Below are positions 46,870 to 55,777 of a stretch of 64,000 nucleotides of DNA, one piece after another (the stretch's first letter is position 1; each line of letters begins with the position of its first letter). The DNA comes from Streptosporangium album (GTDB taxonomy: Bacteria; Actinomycetota; Actinomycetes; Streptosporangiales; Streptosporangiaceae): positions 124,001-188,000 of the forward strand of contig NZ_JACHJU010000001.1 in the NCBI RefSeq assembly GCF_014203795.1, in the 5' to 3' direction. The notes below the pieces were generated by a model. That model saw nothing but the letters and a program-made list of their open reading frames with translations, made no database searches and was not told the origin of the DNA. The translations under genes and the position numbers were made by a program.

Positions 46870-48705
46870 TCACATGAAGTCCACCTCCGCGTGCGGCAGG
46901 CCGTCCGACAACGACGGGAAGCCGGGGCCCCGGTCGAAGAACGGCGCGTCGGCGGGCAGGAGTGCCTGAAGCTCGGCGCGGCGCAGGGCGGTGGCCTCGT
47001 CGTCGACGCGCGGGTCGTCGCCGGAGCCGCGCAGGACGACCCCGTAGTCGTCGCGGGCACCCTCGGCCGAGACCTTGCCGTCGCGGACGTCGGCGGCCAC
47101 CAGCTCGGGATCGCGCTCCAGCGCCGGACCCCAGCCGCCGCCCCCGGTGGTGCGCACCCGGACGACCTCACCGGCGCGGACCGGCGAGTCGTCCACCAGA
47201 CCCTCCATCTTCCGCCCCTCGATCTCCACGACGAACGGCCGACCGGCCCGGCCGCCGTTCACGCCCCAGCACGACAGGATCGAGCGGTCGGCGATGGACA
47301 TGAACGAGGCGTCGCGCAGCATCCGCAGGTGCTTGTCGTAGCCGAGGCCGCCCCGGTAGAGGCCGGGGCCGCCGGAGTCGCGGGCCAGGGCGAGCCGTTC
47401 GACCCGGAACGGCCAGCGGGACTCGGCGAACTCGACCGGGATGTTGCGGGAGTCGGGGACGACGTGGATGGTGTCCTCGCCGTCGGCGTACCACCGGCCG
47501 CCGGAGCCGCCGCCCAGGACCTCCCTCATCAGGTACGGCGTGCCGTCCGCGGCGGCGCCGTGGACGCCGGTGTAGCGGATGGTCTCCTGGTCGGCGGGCA
47601 TCCGGCCGCCGGTGGCCTTGGCCAGCACCCCGGCCAGCACGCCGAGCAGCCGCAGGATCACGAACGTCCGCGCGTTCGTGGGGGCCGGGAAGATCGGGGT
47701 GAGCAGCGTCCCCTTCTCCGGGAACCTCATCTCGATGAGCGGGACGACCCCCTCGTTGACGTCCAGCTCGGCCATCCGCTCGGGCGTCTCGGCCAGGTTG
47801 CGCAGGATCGGCGCGAGCCACTTCTTCAGGAACACCCCGTCGGCGTAGTCTCCCGCGTGGTTGATCGGCCCCTTGGCCTGAGGTGACGTGCCGGTGAAGT
47901 CGATGACCAGCGGCGCGGGCGCGCTGTGGTCGACGGTGAGGGTGATCCGCTGGGCGTGCAGCCGGGGCTCGTCCACGCCGTCGTGCTCGGCGTAGTCCTC
48001 CCACACGTGGGTGCCCTCGGGGATCCGGGCCAGCAGTTCGCGGCGGAACGTCTCCGTGGTCTTGGAGATGATCGCGTCGAAGCACGCCTCGACCGCCTCA
48101 CGCCCATAGCGGCCGAACAGCTCCCCCAGCCGCCGCGCGCCCATCAGGCAGGCCGAGCACTCGGCGTCCAGGTCTCCGGCGAGCGAGTCGGGCATCCGCG
48201 AGTTGCGCGTCATGATCGTGAGGGCCGCCCGGTTGGGCACGCCCCGGTCCCACAGCTTGATCGGCGGGACCATGAGCCCCTCCTCGAACACGCTGCGCGC
48301 GTGCGAGGGCATCGATCCGGGGACCGCCCCGCCGATGTCGTCGTGATGGCCGAACGCCTGCACGAAGGCGACCACGGCGCCGTCGTGGAAGACCGGGACC
48401 GTCACGCACAGGTCGGGCAGGTGCCCGATGCCGCCCTCGGACAGGTAGACGTCGTTGTGGAAGAACACGTCGCCGGGGTTCATCTCGGCTGCGGGGAAGT
48501 CCCTGACGACGGGCTGGACCAGCGCCGAGTAGGACCTGCCGGTCAGCTTGCGCAGCCGTACGTCGTGGATGCCCGCCCGGAAGTCGTGCGCGTCGCGGAT
48601 CATCGGGGAGCGGGCCGTGCGCGCGATGGCGGTCTCGACCTCCTTCTCCACCGACGCGAGCGTGCCCTCCACGATCTCCACCAGCACCGGGTCGGCTCCG
48701 TTCAT
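46870..48705 (-). CDS. hyuB: Hydantoinase B/oxoprolinase family subunit
   Basis: 611 residues from the ATG at 48705 (GGAG 6 bp upstream); GTG codons at 48723 and 48774 are alternatives, the latter overlapping hyuA. GDVFFHNDVYLSEGGIGHLP, GHHDDIGGAVPGSMP, DFTGTSPQAKGPINHAGDYA, TNARTFVILRLLGVL and GGGSGGRWYADGED follow the HyuB family. With HyuA it forms an ATP-dependent enzyme opening cyclic amides such as hydantoin or 5-oxoproline, or a related acetone/acetophenone-type carboxylase. Substrate open. Confidence 0.93.
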   Translation of the reverse strand: MNGADPVLVEIVEGTLASVEKEVETAIARTARSPMIRDAHDFRAGIHDVRLRKLTGRSYSALVQPVVRDFPAAEMNPGDVFFHNDVYLSEGGIGHLPDLCVTVPVFHDGAVVAFVQAFGHHDDIGGAVPGSMPSHARSVFEEGLMVPPIKLWDRGVPNRAALTIMTRNSRMPDSLAGDLDAECSACLMGARRLGELFGRYGREAVEACFDAIISKTTETFRRELLARIPEGTHVWEDYAEHDGVDEPRLHAQRITLTVDHSAPAPLVIDFTGTSPQAKGPINHAGDYADGVFLKKWLAPILRNLAETPERMAELDVNEGVVPLIEMRFPEKGTLLTPIFPAPTNARTFVILRLLGVLAGVLAKATGGRMPADQETIRYTGVHGAAADGTPYLMREVLGGGSGGRWYADGEDTIHVVPDSRNIPVEFAESRWPFRVERLALARDSGGPGLYRGGLGYDKHLRMLRDASFMSIADRSILSCWGVNGGRAGRPFVVEIEGRKMEGLVDDSPVRAGEVVRVRTTGGGGWGPALERDPELVAADVRDGKVSAEGARDDYGVVLRGSGDDPRVDDEATALRRAELQALLPADAPFFDRGPGFPSLSDGLPHAEVDFM

Positions 48706-48763
48706 CGGCCACTCCGCGCTCACCGGTCGCTCATCCCTCCTCGATCGCCGCTCATCCGGTCGT

Positions 48764-50791
48764 TCAGCGCTCACGGCGGACCTCCAGGTTTCCGAACTCG
48801 TCCACGGTGGCGGTGAAGCCGGGATGCACCGGCAGGGTGGAGCCGTACTCCTCGATGACCGCGGGGCCGGTGACCGTCGATCCGGCGGTCAGGTCGGCGC
48901 GCCGGTGGATCGGCGCCGGGCCCCACCCGTCGTAGAAGACCTCGCGGACCGTCACCGGCCGGGGGTCGGCCGTGCCGTACGGCCTGCGCCCGATGGCGGG
49001 GCGGGTGATGGGGCCGATGCCGGAGACGCGGAGGTTGACCCACTCGACGCCGTGCCGTGGGTCGTCGCGGTAGCCGTAACCGTAGAGCCTGCGGTGCGCC
49101 TCGTGGAAGCGATCCAGCACCTCGGCGCGCCACGCCTCGTCCAGCGGCCCGGCCGGAGCCGGCACCCGCACCTCGTAGGCCTGGCCGTAGTAGCGCAGGT
49201 CGGCGCTGCGCGCGTAGACGTGCCGGTCGGCGGCGAACCCCTCGCGGTCGAGTGCCTCGGCGGCCTGCCCCTCCAGGTCGCCGAAGATCTCGGCGGCCGA
49301 GTCGAGGGAGAGGTCGCGCGTCACGAAGGTGCGCACGTAGTCGTTCTTGACGTCCACGGTGAGCAGGCCGAATGCCGACACGTTGCCGGGGTCGGGCGGG
49401 ACGATCACCGACGGCAGGCCGAGGATGTCGATCAGCCGGCAGACCAGCAGCGGGCCCGAGCCGCCGAAGGCGACCATCGGGAAGTCACGCACGTCCAGGC
49501 CGCGCTTGACGGTGAGCCGGCGGATCGCGTTGGACTGGTTGAACGCACTGATCTCCAGGATGCCGGCCGCGGTCCGCTCGGGGCTCAGCCCGAGCTTGCC
49601 CGCCAGCGCCTCGACCCCCTGCCGGGCGGCCTCCGCCTCCAGCGGGATCTCCCCGCCGAGCAGGTGCGCCGGCACCCGCCCGAGGAAGACGTGCGCGTCG
49701 GTGACGGTGACCTCGGTGCCGCCCCGGCCGTAGCAGAGAGGGCCCGGATCGGCCCCGGCCGACTTCGGGCCGACCTTCAGCGTGCCCTCCGGCGAGATCC
49801 ACGCGACGGACCCGCCACCCGCCCCCACGGTCACGATGTCGATCATCGGGATCTTGCACGGGTAGCGGCCGACGCTCCCCTCGGTGGTCAGCGACGGCTC
49901 CCCGTCGACCACCACCGCGACGTCGGTGGAGGTGCCCCCGCCGTCCAGGGTGATCACCGACCGGTGTCCGGCGGTGGACGCGACCAGCGCGGCGCCGAGC
50001 GCGCCCGCAGCGGGACCGGAGAGCACGGTGGTGATCGGCTGGTTGACCACCTCGGCGGCCGACAGCACGCCGCCGTTGCTCTTCATCACCGAGAACGGCA
50101 TGCCGAGGCGGCCCGCGAGGCCGGCGATGTAGCGGCGCATGGTCGGCTTGACCGCGGCGTCCACCAGGGTGGTCACCGACCGCTCGTACTCGCGGTACTC
50201 GCGCAGCACGTCACTGGAGATCGAGACGACCGCGCCGGGGTGCTCCCGTTCGATGACCTCGCGCATGCGCAGTTCGTGTGCGGGGTTGGCGTAGGAGTGC
50301 AGGAAGCACACACCGATCGCGGTGATCTCCCGTTCCCGGAACCACCCGGCCGCCGCCACCGCCGCCGCCTCGTCGAAGGGCCGGACCTCGGCGCCGGTGT
50401 GGTCGAGGCGCCCGCCGACGGTCCTGACCCGATGCACCGGGACGATCCGGGGCGGTTTAACCCAGAAGTAGGAGTTGCCGTACCCGTCGGGGACGCTCTG
50501 CCTGGCGATCTCCAGGATGAACTCGAAGCCCTCGGTGGTGACGAAGCCGAGGTCGGCGATGCGATCCTCAAGGAGCTGGTTGGTGGCGACGGTGGTGCCG
50601 TGCACGACCGCCGACACGGTCTGCAGTCCCGCTTTCGTAAGAACCTTCCGCACCCCCTCCAGGAACCCGTCGGCGGGATCGGCGGGTGTGGAGGGGGTTT
50701 TGGTGGTGGTGATCTCACCGGTCTGCTCGTCCACCGCGACCACGTCGGTGAACGTGCCCCCGGTGTCGACCCCTATACGGACGCTGCGCAT
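48764..50791 (-). CDS. hyuA: Hydantoinase A/oxoprolinase family subunit
   Basis: 675 residues from the ATG at 50791 behind GGGGAC. ASKHA-type nucleotide-binding motifs: RIGVDTGGTFTDVVAVDEQT (phosphate 1), LDGGGTSTDVAVVVDGEPSL (phosphate 2), TVGAGGGSVAWI and PMVAFGGSGPL. VHGTTVATNQLLEDR is also conserved. It supplies ATP-driven activation to HyuB just downstream. A linked racemase or carbamoylase gene is absent. Intracellular. Confidence 0.94.
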   Translation of the reverse strand: MRSVRIGVDTGGTFTDVVAVDEQTGEITTTKTPSTPADPADGFLEGVRKVLTKAGLQTVSAVVHGTTVATNQLLEDRIADLGFVTTEGFEFILEIARQSVPDGYGNSYFWVKPPRIVPVHRVRTVGGRLDHTGAEVRPFDEAAAVAAAGWFREREITAIGVCFLHSYANPAHELRMREVIEREHPGAVVSISSDVLREYREYERSVTTLVDAAVKPTMRRYIAGLAGRLGMPFSVMKSNGGVLSAAEVVNQPITTVLSGPAAGALGAALVASTAGHRSVITLDGGGTSTDVAVVVDGEPSLTTEGSVGRYPCKIPMIDIVTVGAGGGSVAWISPEGTLKVGPKSAGADPGPLCYGRGGTEVTVTDAHVFLGRVPAHLLGGEIPLEAEAARQGVEALAGKLGLSPERTAAGILEISAFNQSNAIRRLTVKRGLDVRDFPMVAFGGSGPLLVCRLIDILGLPSVIVPPDPGNVSAFGLLTVDVKNDYVRTFVTRDLSLDSAAEIFGDLEGQAAEALDREGFAADRHVYARSADLRYYGQAYEVRVPAPAGPLDEAWRAEVLDRFHEAHRRLYGYGYRDDPRHGVEWVNLRVSGIGPITRPAIGRRPYGTADPRPVTVREVFYDGWGPAPIHRRADLTAGSTVTGPAVIEEYGSTLPVHPGFTATVDEFGNLEVRRER

Positions 50792-50913
50792 GTCCCCGTG
50801 TCTACCCAGTTCTACGGAACCGGCAAATCGGCGGACCCTGCCGAAGCTGGGCCGCGTCCTTGGGCACTGTTGGCGGCGGGAGCCCATGACGGGGTCGATC
50901 ACCTTGGGCACGG

Positions 50914-51008
50914 TCAGCGGCGCGGGCCCGCGGTCGGGCCGATCACCGCGGGCCGATCACCGCGGGCCGTCAGCGGCGGCGCGGGCCCATCGTCGAGCCG
51001 ATCACCGC
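50914..51008. repeat. Degenerate duplication of the 3' end of the neighbouring membrane-protein gene
   Basis: Downstream of the stop at 50970-50972, the segment 50914-50949 repeats the last dozen codons (minus strand AVIGPTAGPRR-stop against AVIGSTMGPRRR-stop at 50970-51008). Between them GGGCCGATCACCGC occurs twice in tandem (50936-50949 and 50950-50963). Confidence 0.55.
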
Positions 51009-51416
51009 GTCGGCGTCGTGCGCGTGCACCTTCGCCGCGAGCCGGATGGCCATCTCGTTGGTACGGCGCAGCTCGGCCTCGACCCGGTCCTTGCCCGACT
51101 GGCCGACCTGGACGCCGAAGTAGGCGCCGATGATGGCACCCGAGACACCGACCAGACCGGCGAAGGGGGCCGCGGACTCGCCGTTGCGGAACGCGATCAC
51201 CACGAAGGCGATGAGAAGGACGATCAGGCCCGTGACGACGACGTAGAACCCGTAGCGCCAGCGGGCCGCCTCGGCCTGCGCGGCGACGGTCTCGTCCTCG
51301 CTCATCATCGCCGCGAGCGCGATGGGCATCTCGGTGGTCTCGGCCGACGACATGGCCGGAGACGTGGGTGCGGGGATCTTGTTGAGGGGCGGACCGGAGT
51401 TTTTGGTGGTCGTCAC
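50970..51416 (-). CDS. Small membrane protein, unknown function
   Basis: 148 residues from a GTG at 51416 with GGGAG 5-6 bp upstream. A Pro/Thr-rich cytoplasmic N-terminus is followed by two membrane helices (FYVVVTGLIVLLIAFVVIAF, FAGLVGVSGAIIGAYFGVQV) and a charged helical tail (SGKDRVEAELRRTNEMAIRL). No known motif. Divergent from thymidine kinase; the gap has no clear operator. Confidence 0.75.
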   Translation of the reverse strand: MTTTKNSGPPLNKIPAPTSPAMSSAETTEMPIALAAMMSEDETVAAQAEAARWRYGFYVVVTGLIVLLIAFVVIAFRNGESAAPFAGLVGVSGAIIGAYFGVQVGQSGKDRVEAELRRTNEMAIRLAAKVHAHDADAVIGSTMGPRRR

Positions 51417-51562
51417 AGGGTCTCCCACTTTCGATAGGCCAAAATGAATCTCCCATGCTTCGAGCAATAGCGCCAAGTCAGGCTATGTCACGTTGGTTCA
51501 CCACTCTTACCAGCGCACCGCCTGCCCAAACACTCCCATCAGACCCACTAAGCTGACCCCCC

Positions 51563-52195
51563 GTGACCGAATCGTCTGCCCTCTCAGCCGTTCCCGTCGG
51601 ATCCCGTGACGGGGTGCTGCGCTTCTACTTCGGCCCGATGGACTGCGGCAAGTCCACGCTGGCCCTGCAGATGAACTACAACCACGGCCGCCAGGGCAGG
51701 CGCGGACTGGTGCTCACCAAACACGACCGCTCGGGCGGCCCGCAGGTGACCAGCCGGATAGGTCTGGGCAGCGAGGCCATCGAGGTCGTCGACGACCTCG
51801 ACCTGGTGGCCCTGGTCCGCGGTCACCAGCGCGTCGACTACGTGATCTGCGACGAGGCGTGCTTCTACACCGTCGACCAGATCGAACAGCTCGCCGACCT
51901 CACCGACGACTTCGGCATCGACGTCTACGCCTTCGGCCTCGCGTCGGACTTCCGGTCACAGATGTTCCCCGCCGCCCAACGCCTGTTCGAGCTGGCCGAC
52001 GAGATCAACCGCCTGCAGGTGGAGATCCTGTGCTGGTGCGGCCGCCCCGGCCGCCTGAACGCCCGCGTGGTCGGCGGCAAGCTGGTGCGCAGCGGCGAGC
52101 AGGTGGTCATAGGGGACACCGGCGCCGATCCGATCCGCTACCAGGTGCTGTGCCGCCGCCACTACCGCGCGGGCGACCTCGGCGTCTCCGGCTGA
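51563..52195 (+). CDS. tdk: Thymidine kinase
   Basis: 210 residues. P-loop FGPMDCGKSTLALQM, the DEACF motif (ICDEACFY), the lasso region FGLASDFRSQMF and the zinc cysteines CWCGRPGRLN ... VLCRRHY match bacterial type II thymidine kinases. It phosphorylates thymidine with ATP for salvage. GTG start at 51563 lacks a ribosome site; TAAGCT (51549-51554) placed 8 bp before it could be the -10 of a leaderless transcript. Confidence 0.92.
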   Translation: MTESSALSAVPVGSRDGVLRFYFGPMDCGKSTLALQMNYNHGRQGRRGLVLTKHDRSGGPQVTSRIGLGSEAIEVVDDLDLVALVRGHQRVDYVICDEACFYTVDQIEQLADLTDDFGIDVYAFGLASDFRSQMFPAAQRLFELADEINRLQVEILCWCGRPGRLNARVVGGKLVRSGEQVVIGDTGADPIRYQVLCRRHYRAGDLGVSG

Positions 52196-52503
52196 CCCCT
52201 CCCCTCTTCTCCTCTCGTAGCCGGGCCCCGCGTCAAGGGAGGCACCCCGATACGCGGGGCCGGGCCCACGGCGTCAGCGGGCTGTGCGACGTCCGTACCG
52301 GCCTCGGCGGGCCGGTGGTGGACCGGGGCCTCCACACCCCTGACCGTTCCTCCCCATACGACTGTTTGAAGTGGTCAGGCGTTCAATCGTTCCAACCCGA
52401 AATCCGATAAATGCGGCGTTTCTACTTCGAATATTCGCCCCATAAGCCTCATCCGTCACAGCTATGTTGATCAAGTTTCACCGACAGCCCCGATGGAGCT
52501 CCC
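52196..52503. other. 308-bp intergenic stretch
   Basis: No gene is supported. The left third holds the tdk terminator (52224-52261). The right part is more AT-rich (52360-52470) and should contain the promoter of the glucanase gene. Confidence 0.5.
52224..52261 (+). terminator. Terminator after tdk
   Basis: GGCCCCGCGT/ACGCGGGGCC (52224-52233 and 52252-52261), perfect 10-bp stem with an 18-nt loop, 28 bp after the stop. Confidence 0.6.
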
Positions 52504-54531
52504 TTGATCCTCAGTCGACGGACGACGATCCCTGTGATCGTCACCGCTCTCACCCTCATCGCCTCGGGAGGTGCCGCCACCGCGGCGGCGCAACCCGCCG
52601 CGACGGCGTCACCAAGCGCGACAGCGTCACCGAGCGCGACGGCGCCGACGGACATCACCGTGCCCGCATCCAGCAACATCTTCGTCAGCCAGGCGGAACC
52701 CACGAAGTCCTTCGCCGACGCCACCTGGATGTCCGTCTGTTCCAGTACGTGCAACGGCAAGACCAACGGCGAGCGCCGCGCGCTCACCGGCTTCACCCTC
52801 TCGGGCATCCCCAAGGACGTCGAAGACGTGAAGCTGACCCTTGAGGTGATGCCCACCAGGACCACCGACACCGTGATCACGGTGCACAAGGTGACCGACA
52901 CCTGGTCCAAGGACACCACCACCTGGAACAGCAAGCCCGCGCTCGGTGAGACCGTCACCACCCACACCGGCTTCACCGCGAACAAGGCGGCGCAGTTCGA
53001 CGTCTCCTCGGCCTTCACCGGCAACGGGAGTTACTCCTTCGCCCTCACCTCCGGGGATGGTCCCGTCAGCGTCCTCTACTCCTCGCGGGAGACGGGCGAC
53101 AGGGGGCCGCGTCTGAAGATCAGCTATACCCCGGCCTCCACCACCACCCCGCCGCCGGCGAGCGGGAACTGCCTGCCGTTCGACAAGCCCTCACCGGCCG
53201 CGCTGCGCTCCTTCGACAAGAAGGTCTTCGCCTTCTACTTCCCGCCCTATCCCCTGTCGATCGACAACAAGGACCCCGCCAAGGACCAGTACGCCTCCTG
53301 GCTCGACCCGCTGGGCTCCAACGGGATGTACGCCGCCCAGGGCGGGCACTCACGTGACCGGCCGCTGCCGCGCCCGGTACGCTCGGACAAGAACTGGCGC
53401 CAGCTCGACTTCGAGGTGGAGGTACGGCAGGCGATCGCGATGGGCCTCGACGGGTTCATCTACGAGCATCACACCTCGGCCACCGACCAGCGGTTCAACC
53501 AGTTCCCCTTGATGCTCGCGGCGGCCAAGGCAGTCGACCCCGGCTTCCGGATCATGCTCAGCCCCGACTTCCCCACGGCCAAGGACGCCTCCCCCGACAA
53601 GGTCATCTCGGACGTCCTGATGGCCAAGGGACACCCGTCGCTCTACACGCTCGACGACGGCACCATTCCGCTGGCGCCGTTCTATCCGGAGCGGCAGTCG
53701 CCGTCGTGGTGGGACAACGTGCGCGGGAAGCTGGCCGCCAAGGGCATGAAGACGTCGCTCATGCCGATCTTCCTCGATTGGAACAGCAGCGGGAAGACGG
53801 AGTGGAACGACCACGTCACCGGCTACTCCTCGTGGGGCAACAGGTGGGTGAGCTCGGCCGACACCCTGCGTAAGGCGAGCGTCGAGGCGCACAAGCGAGG
53901 GCGCCTCTACATGGCGCCGATCGCGTTCGAGGACGTGCGCCCCAGGGACAAGCGCTTCTGGGAGCCGTCCAACAGCCAGAACCTGCAGCAGTCGTTCCTG
54001 AAGGCCGCGGAAGGCGACGCGGACATCATCTCGCTCATCACCTGGAACGACTACGCCGAGTCGTGGCTGGCGCCCTCGGTCGAGCGGGGTTACGCCCCTG
54101 CCGACCTGATCGCCTACTACACGACACTGTTCAAGACCGGGAAGACCCCGGTGGTGGCCCGCGACGCGCTCTACTACTTCCACCGCAGCCACCGCACCGA
54201 CGCGCCGTTCGACGCCACCAAGCAGACCATCGGCGCGATCAAGATCCCCTACGGCGACACCGCGAAGAACACCGTGGAGCTCGTCGCCTTCCTCAAGACA
54301 CCGGGCAAGCTGGTGATCAGGCAGGGCGACCAGGTCAGCACGTCGGACGCGCAGGCGGGGCTGGTCTCGTTCAAGGCGGAGATGGTGCCGGGTACGACAC
54401 CCGTCTTCGAGCTCCAGCGTGGCGGGAAGACCGTCCAGACCCTGACAAGCAAGACCCCGATCCGTAAGAGCGTCGTCTACCAGGACCTGATCAACCACGC
54501 AGGAGGCGGCCTGACCTGCAAACGCCCGTGA
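52504..54531 (+). CDS. Secreted GH71-type endo-1,3-alpha-glucanase with DNRLRE-type N-terminal domain
   Basis: 675 residues. TTG start at 52504 with GGAG at 52495-52498. Signal peptide (MILSRRTTIPVIVTALTLIA) is followed by an Ala/Thr/Ser-Pro linker containing two copies of ATASPSATASPS. Residues about 50-210 form a DNRLRE/carbohydrate-module-like beta domain (TWMSVCSSTCNGKTNGERRA, DTWSKDTTTWNSKPALGE). The catalytic domain (AFYFPPYPLSIDNKDPAKDQ, ISLITWNDYAESWLAPSVER) is glycoside-hydrolase family 71, which cuts alpha-1,3-glucan of fungal walls. Secreted. Confidence 0.85.
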   Translation: MILSRRTTIPVIVTALTLIASGGAATAAAQPAATASPSATASPSATAPTDITVPASSNIFVSQAEPTKSFADATWMSVCSSTCNGKTNGERRALTGFTLSGIPKDVEDVKLTLEVMPTRTTDTVITVHKVTDTWSKDTTTWNSKPALGETVTTHTGFTANKAAQFDVSSAFTGNGSYSFALTSGDGPVSVLYSSRETGDRGPRLKISYTPASTTTPPPASGNCLPFDKPSPAALRSFDKKVFAFYFPPYPLSIDNKDPAKDQYASWLDPLGSNGMYAAQGGHSRDRPLPRPVRSDKNWRQLDFEVEVRQAIAMGLDGFIYEHHTSATDQRFNQFPLMLAAAKAVDPGFRIMLSPDFPTAKDASPDKVISDVLMAKGHPSLYTLDDGTIPLAPFYPERQSPSWWDNVRGKLAAKGMKTSLMPIFLDWNSSGKTEWNDHVTGYSSWGNRWVSSADTLRKASVEAHKRGRLYMAPIAFEDVRPRDKRFWEPSNSQNLQQSFLKAAEGDADIISLITWNDYAESWLAPSVERGYAPADLIAYYTTLFKTGKTPVVARDALYYFHRSHRTDAPFDATKQTIGAIKIPYGDTAKNTVELVAFLKTPGKLVIRQGDQVSTSDAQAGLVSFKAEMVPGTTPVFELQRGGKTVQTLTSKTPIRKSVVYQDLINHAGGGLTCKRP

Positions 54532-54538
54532 TCACTGG

Positions 54539-54573
54539 GGTGGCGTCCCCTCACCGGTGGGGGGGACGCCACC
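54539..54573. terminator. Bidirectional terminator after the glucanase gene
   Basis: GGTGGCGTCCCC/GGGGACGCCACC (54539-54550, 54562-54573), perfect 12-bp stem between convergent frames. Confidence 0.68.
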
Positions 54574-54616
54574 TCAGGTGTGTCCGTAGGGACCGGCGCG
54601 GATACCGCAGGCGTCC

Positions 54617-55144
54617 TCAGGTCGCGCAGTAACCGTCGTTCTCGCAGGCGTCTCCGTCGACCTTGGCGGCCGTCGGTGTCTGGCCGGTCCGCTCGGCGAC
54701 CTCTTCGAGGGCGGCGAGCAGGGTGTCCTCGGGCTGAGCGCCGGAGACGGCGAACTGGCCCTCGAACAGGAACAGCGGCACCGAGCTGGCCCCCAGCGCG
54801 CGGGCGCGTGACAGCTCCTCCTTCACCGCCGCCGCGCCGTCCTCGCCGTCGAGGTCGGCCCGGACGCCGATCTCGTCGGCCAGCCCGGCGAGCACCTCAC
54901 GCGAGCCGACGTCGAGGCCGTCGGTGAAGTGGGCGCGGAAGAGGGCGTAGAGCGCCGCCTCCCCCTTGCCCTGCTCCCCGGCGAGCTGGATGAGGCGGTG
55001 CGCGTCGAAGGTGTTGGCCTGGATCGAGTGGTCGAAGTCCAGCGCCAGCCCGTCTTCCTCAGCGACGTGGGTGACGCGCCCGAACATCTGCGCGGCCCGC
55101 TCGGCCCCGCCGAACTTGGCCGCCGCCCATTTCAGGGTGAGCTC
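54617..55144 (-). pseudogene. FrnE/DsbA-family oxidoreductase without its N-terminus
   Basis: The last 175 codons of the frame read LKWAAAKFGGAERAAQMFGR, FDHSIQANTFDAHRLIQLAG and VPLFLFEGQFAVSGAQPEDT, the helical insert and C-terminal thioredoxin half of FrnE-like DsbA proteins. About 60-70 residues that should carry the CxxC active site are missing. They are replaced in frame by an IS701 transposase fragment, giving a chimeric reading frame of 55588-54617 (324 residues from its ATG). A Cys pair at the C-terminus (DACENDGYC) is not the catalytic motif. Loss of function is likely. Confidence 0.75.
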
Positions 55145-55617
55145 GCCGTTGGAGCCGTCCCCGGCCGAGTGGATGGTCCACCTGCGTTTCTGCTTCAGGT
55201 GCTTGGCGACCACCTGCTCGCAGGTCAGGCGGGTGCCGCCGCCGAGGGTGAGGATGAAGGAGGAGCGGACCCGCAGCACGTACGCCTGCCGGTGCTCCTC
55301 CAGGAAGGTGCGCAGTTGGGGGCAGGCGCCGTACACCTCGTCCCCGGCGACGAAGTCGACGCGCATGCCGTCGGCATAGGCGCCGGTGAGCAGGTCGATG
55401 GCCAACTCGCCCTTGGTGGCGAAGGCCGGCTCCAGCGGCAGTCCGATGATGATCGCGATGACCGGGTCGTCGATCTGCTCGGCGGGGATCCACTGCCGTG
55501 AGCCGAACAGCGCGTGCCCGGCCCCGCTGCGGATGTAGGCCAGGTGGACGGTGTTGATGCCGTTGTCGATGCCACCCGCGCAACCCATGTGCCGGCGCTT
55601 AACGCCCGCTGTGGCCT
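55145..55617 (-). pseudogene. IS701-family transposase, central fragment
   Basis: TAGVKRRHMGCAGGIDNGIN, ARQWIPAEQ-like SRQWIPAEQIDDP, FATKGELAIDLLTGAYADGM, FVAGDEVYGACPQLRTFLEE and WTIHSAGDGSNG follow IS701-family transposases of actinobacteria. Only the second DDE aspartate (GDEVYG) is present; the 5' part with the first Asp ends at the ISAs1-type element at 55618, and the 3' part with the Glu is replaced by frnE sequence. Dead element. Confidence 0.75.
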
Positions 55618-55645
55618 GCACGGCCCCGGCATGTTGAGGATTTGA
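55618..55645 (+). repeat. Left terminal inverted repeat of the IS
   Basis: 28 bp beginning GCACGGCCCCGGCATG and ending GGATTTGA; identical to the reverse complement of 57173-57200. Confidence 0.88.
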
Positions 55646-55777
55646 TCGGGTTTGATTCTTTGCGTGTGACCGGTGCCGACCTTCGCGGCCGGTAATCTCT
55701 GCCCCAATCCGGGCATGAGAGGGGGCACGACTCCCCAAGATCGGGGTTCTCACACCAACCGATCTCCAGGGGGAATC

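Noticed and set aside
52595-52640. Short tandem repeat in the glucanase gene as a mobile or regulatory repeat
   Set aside because: It simply encodes the Ala/Thr/Ser-Pro linker of a secreted protein.
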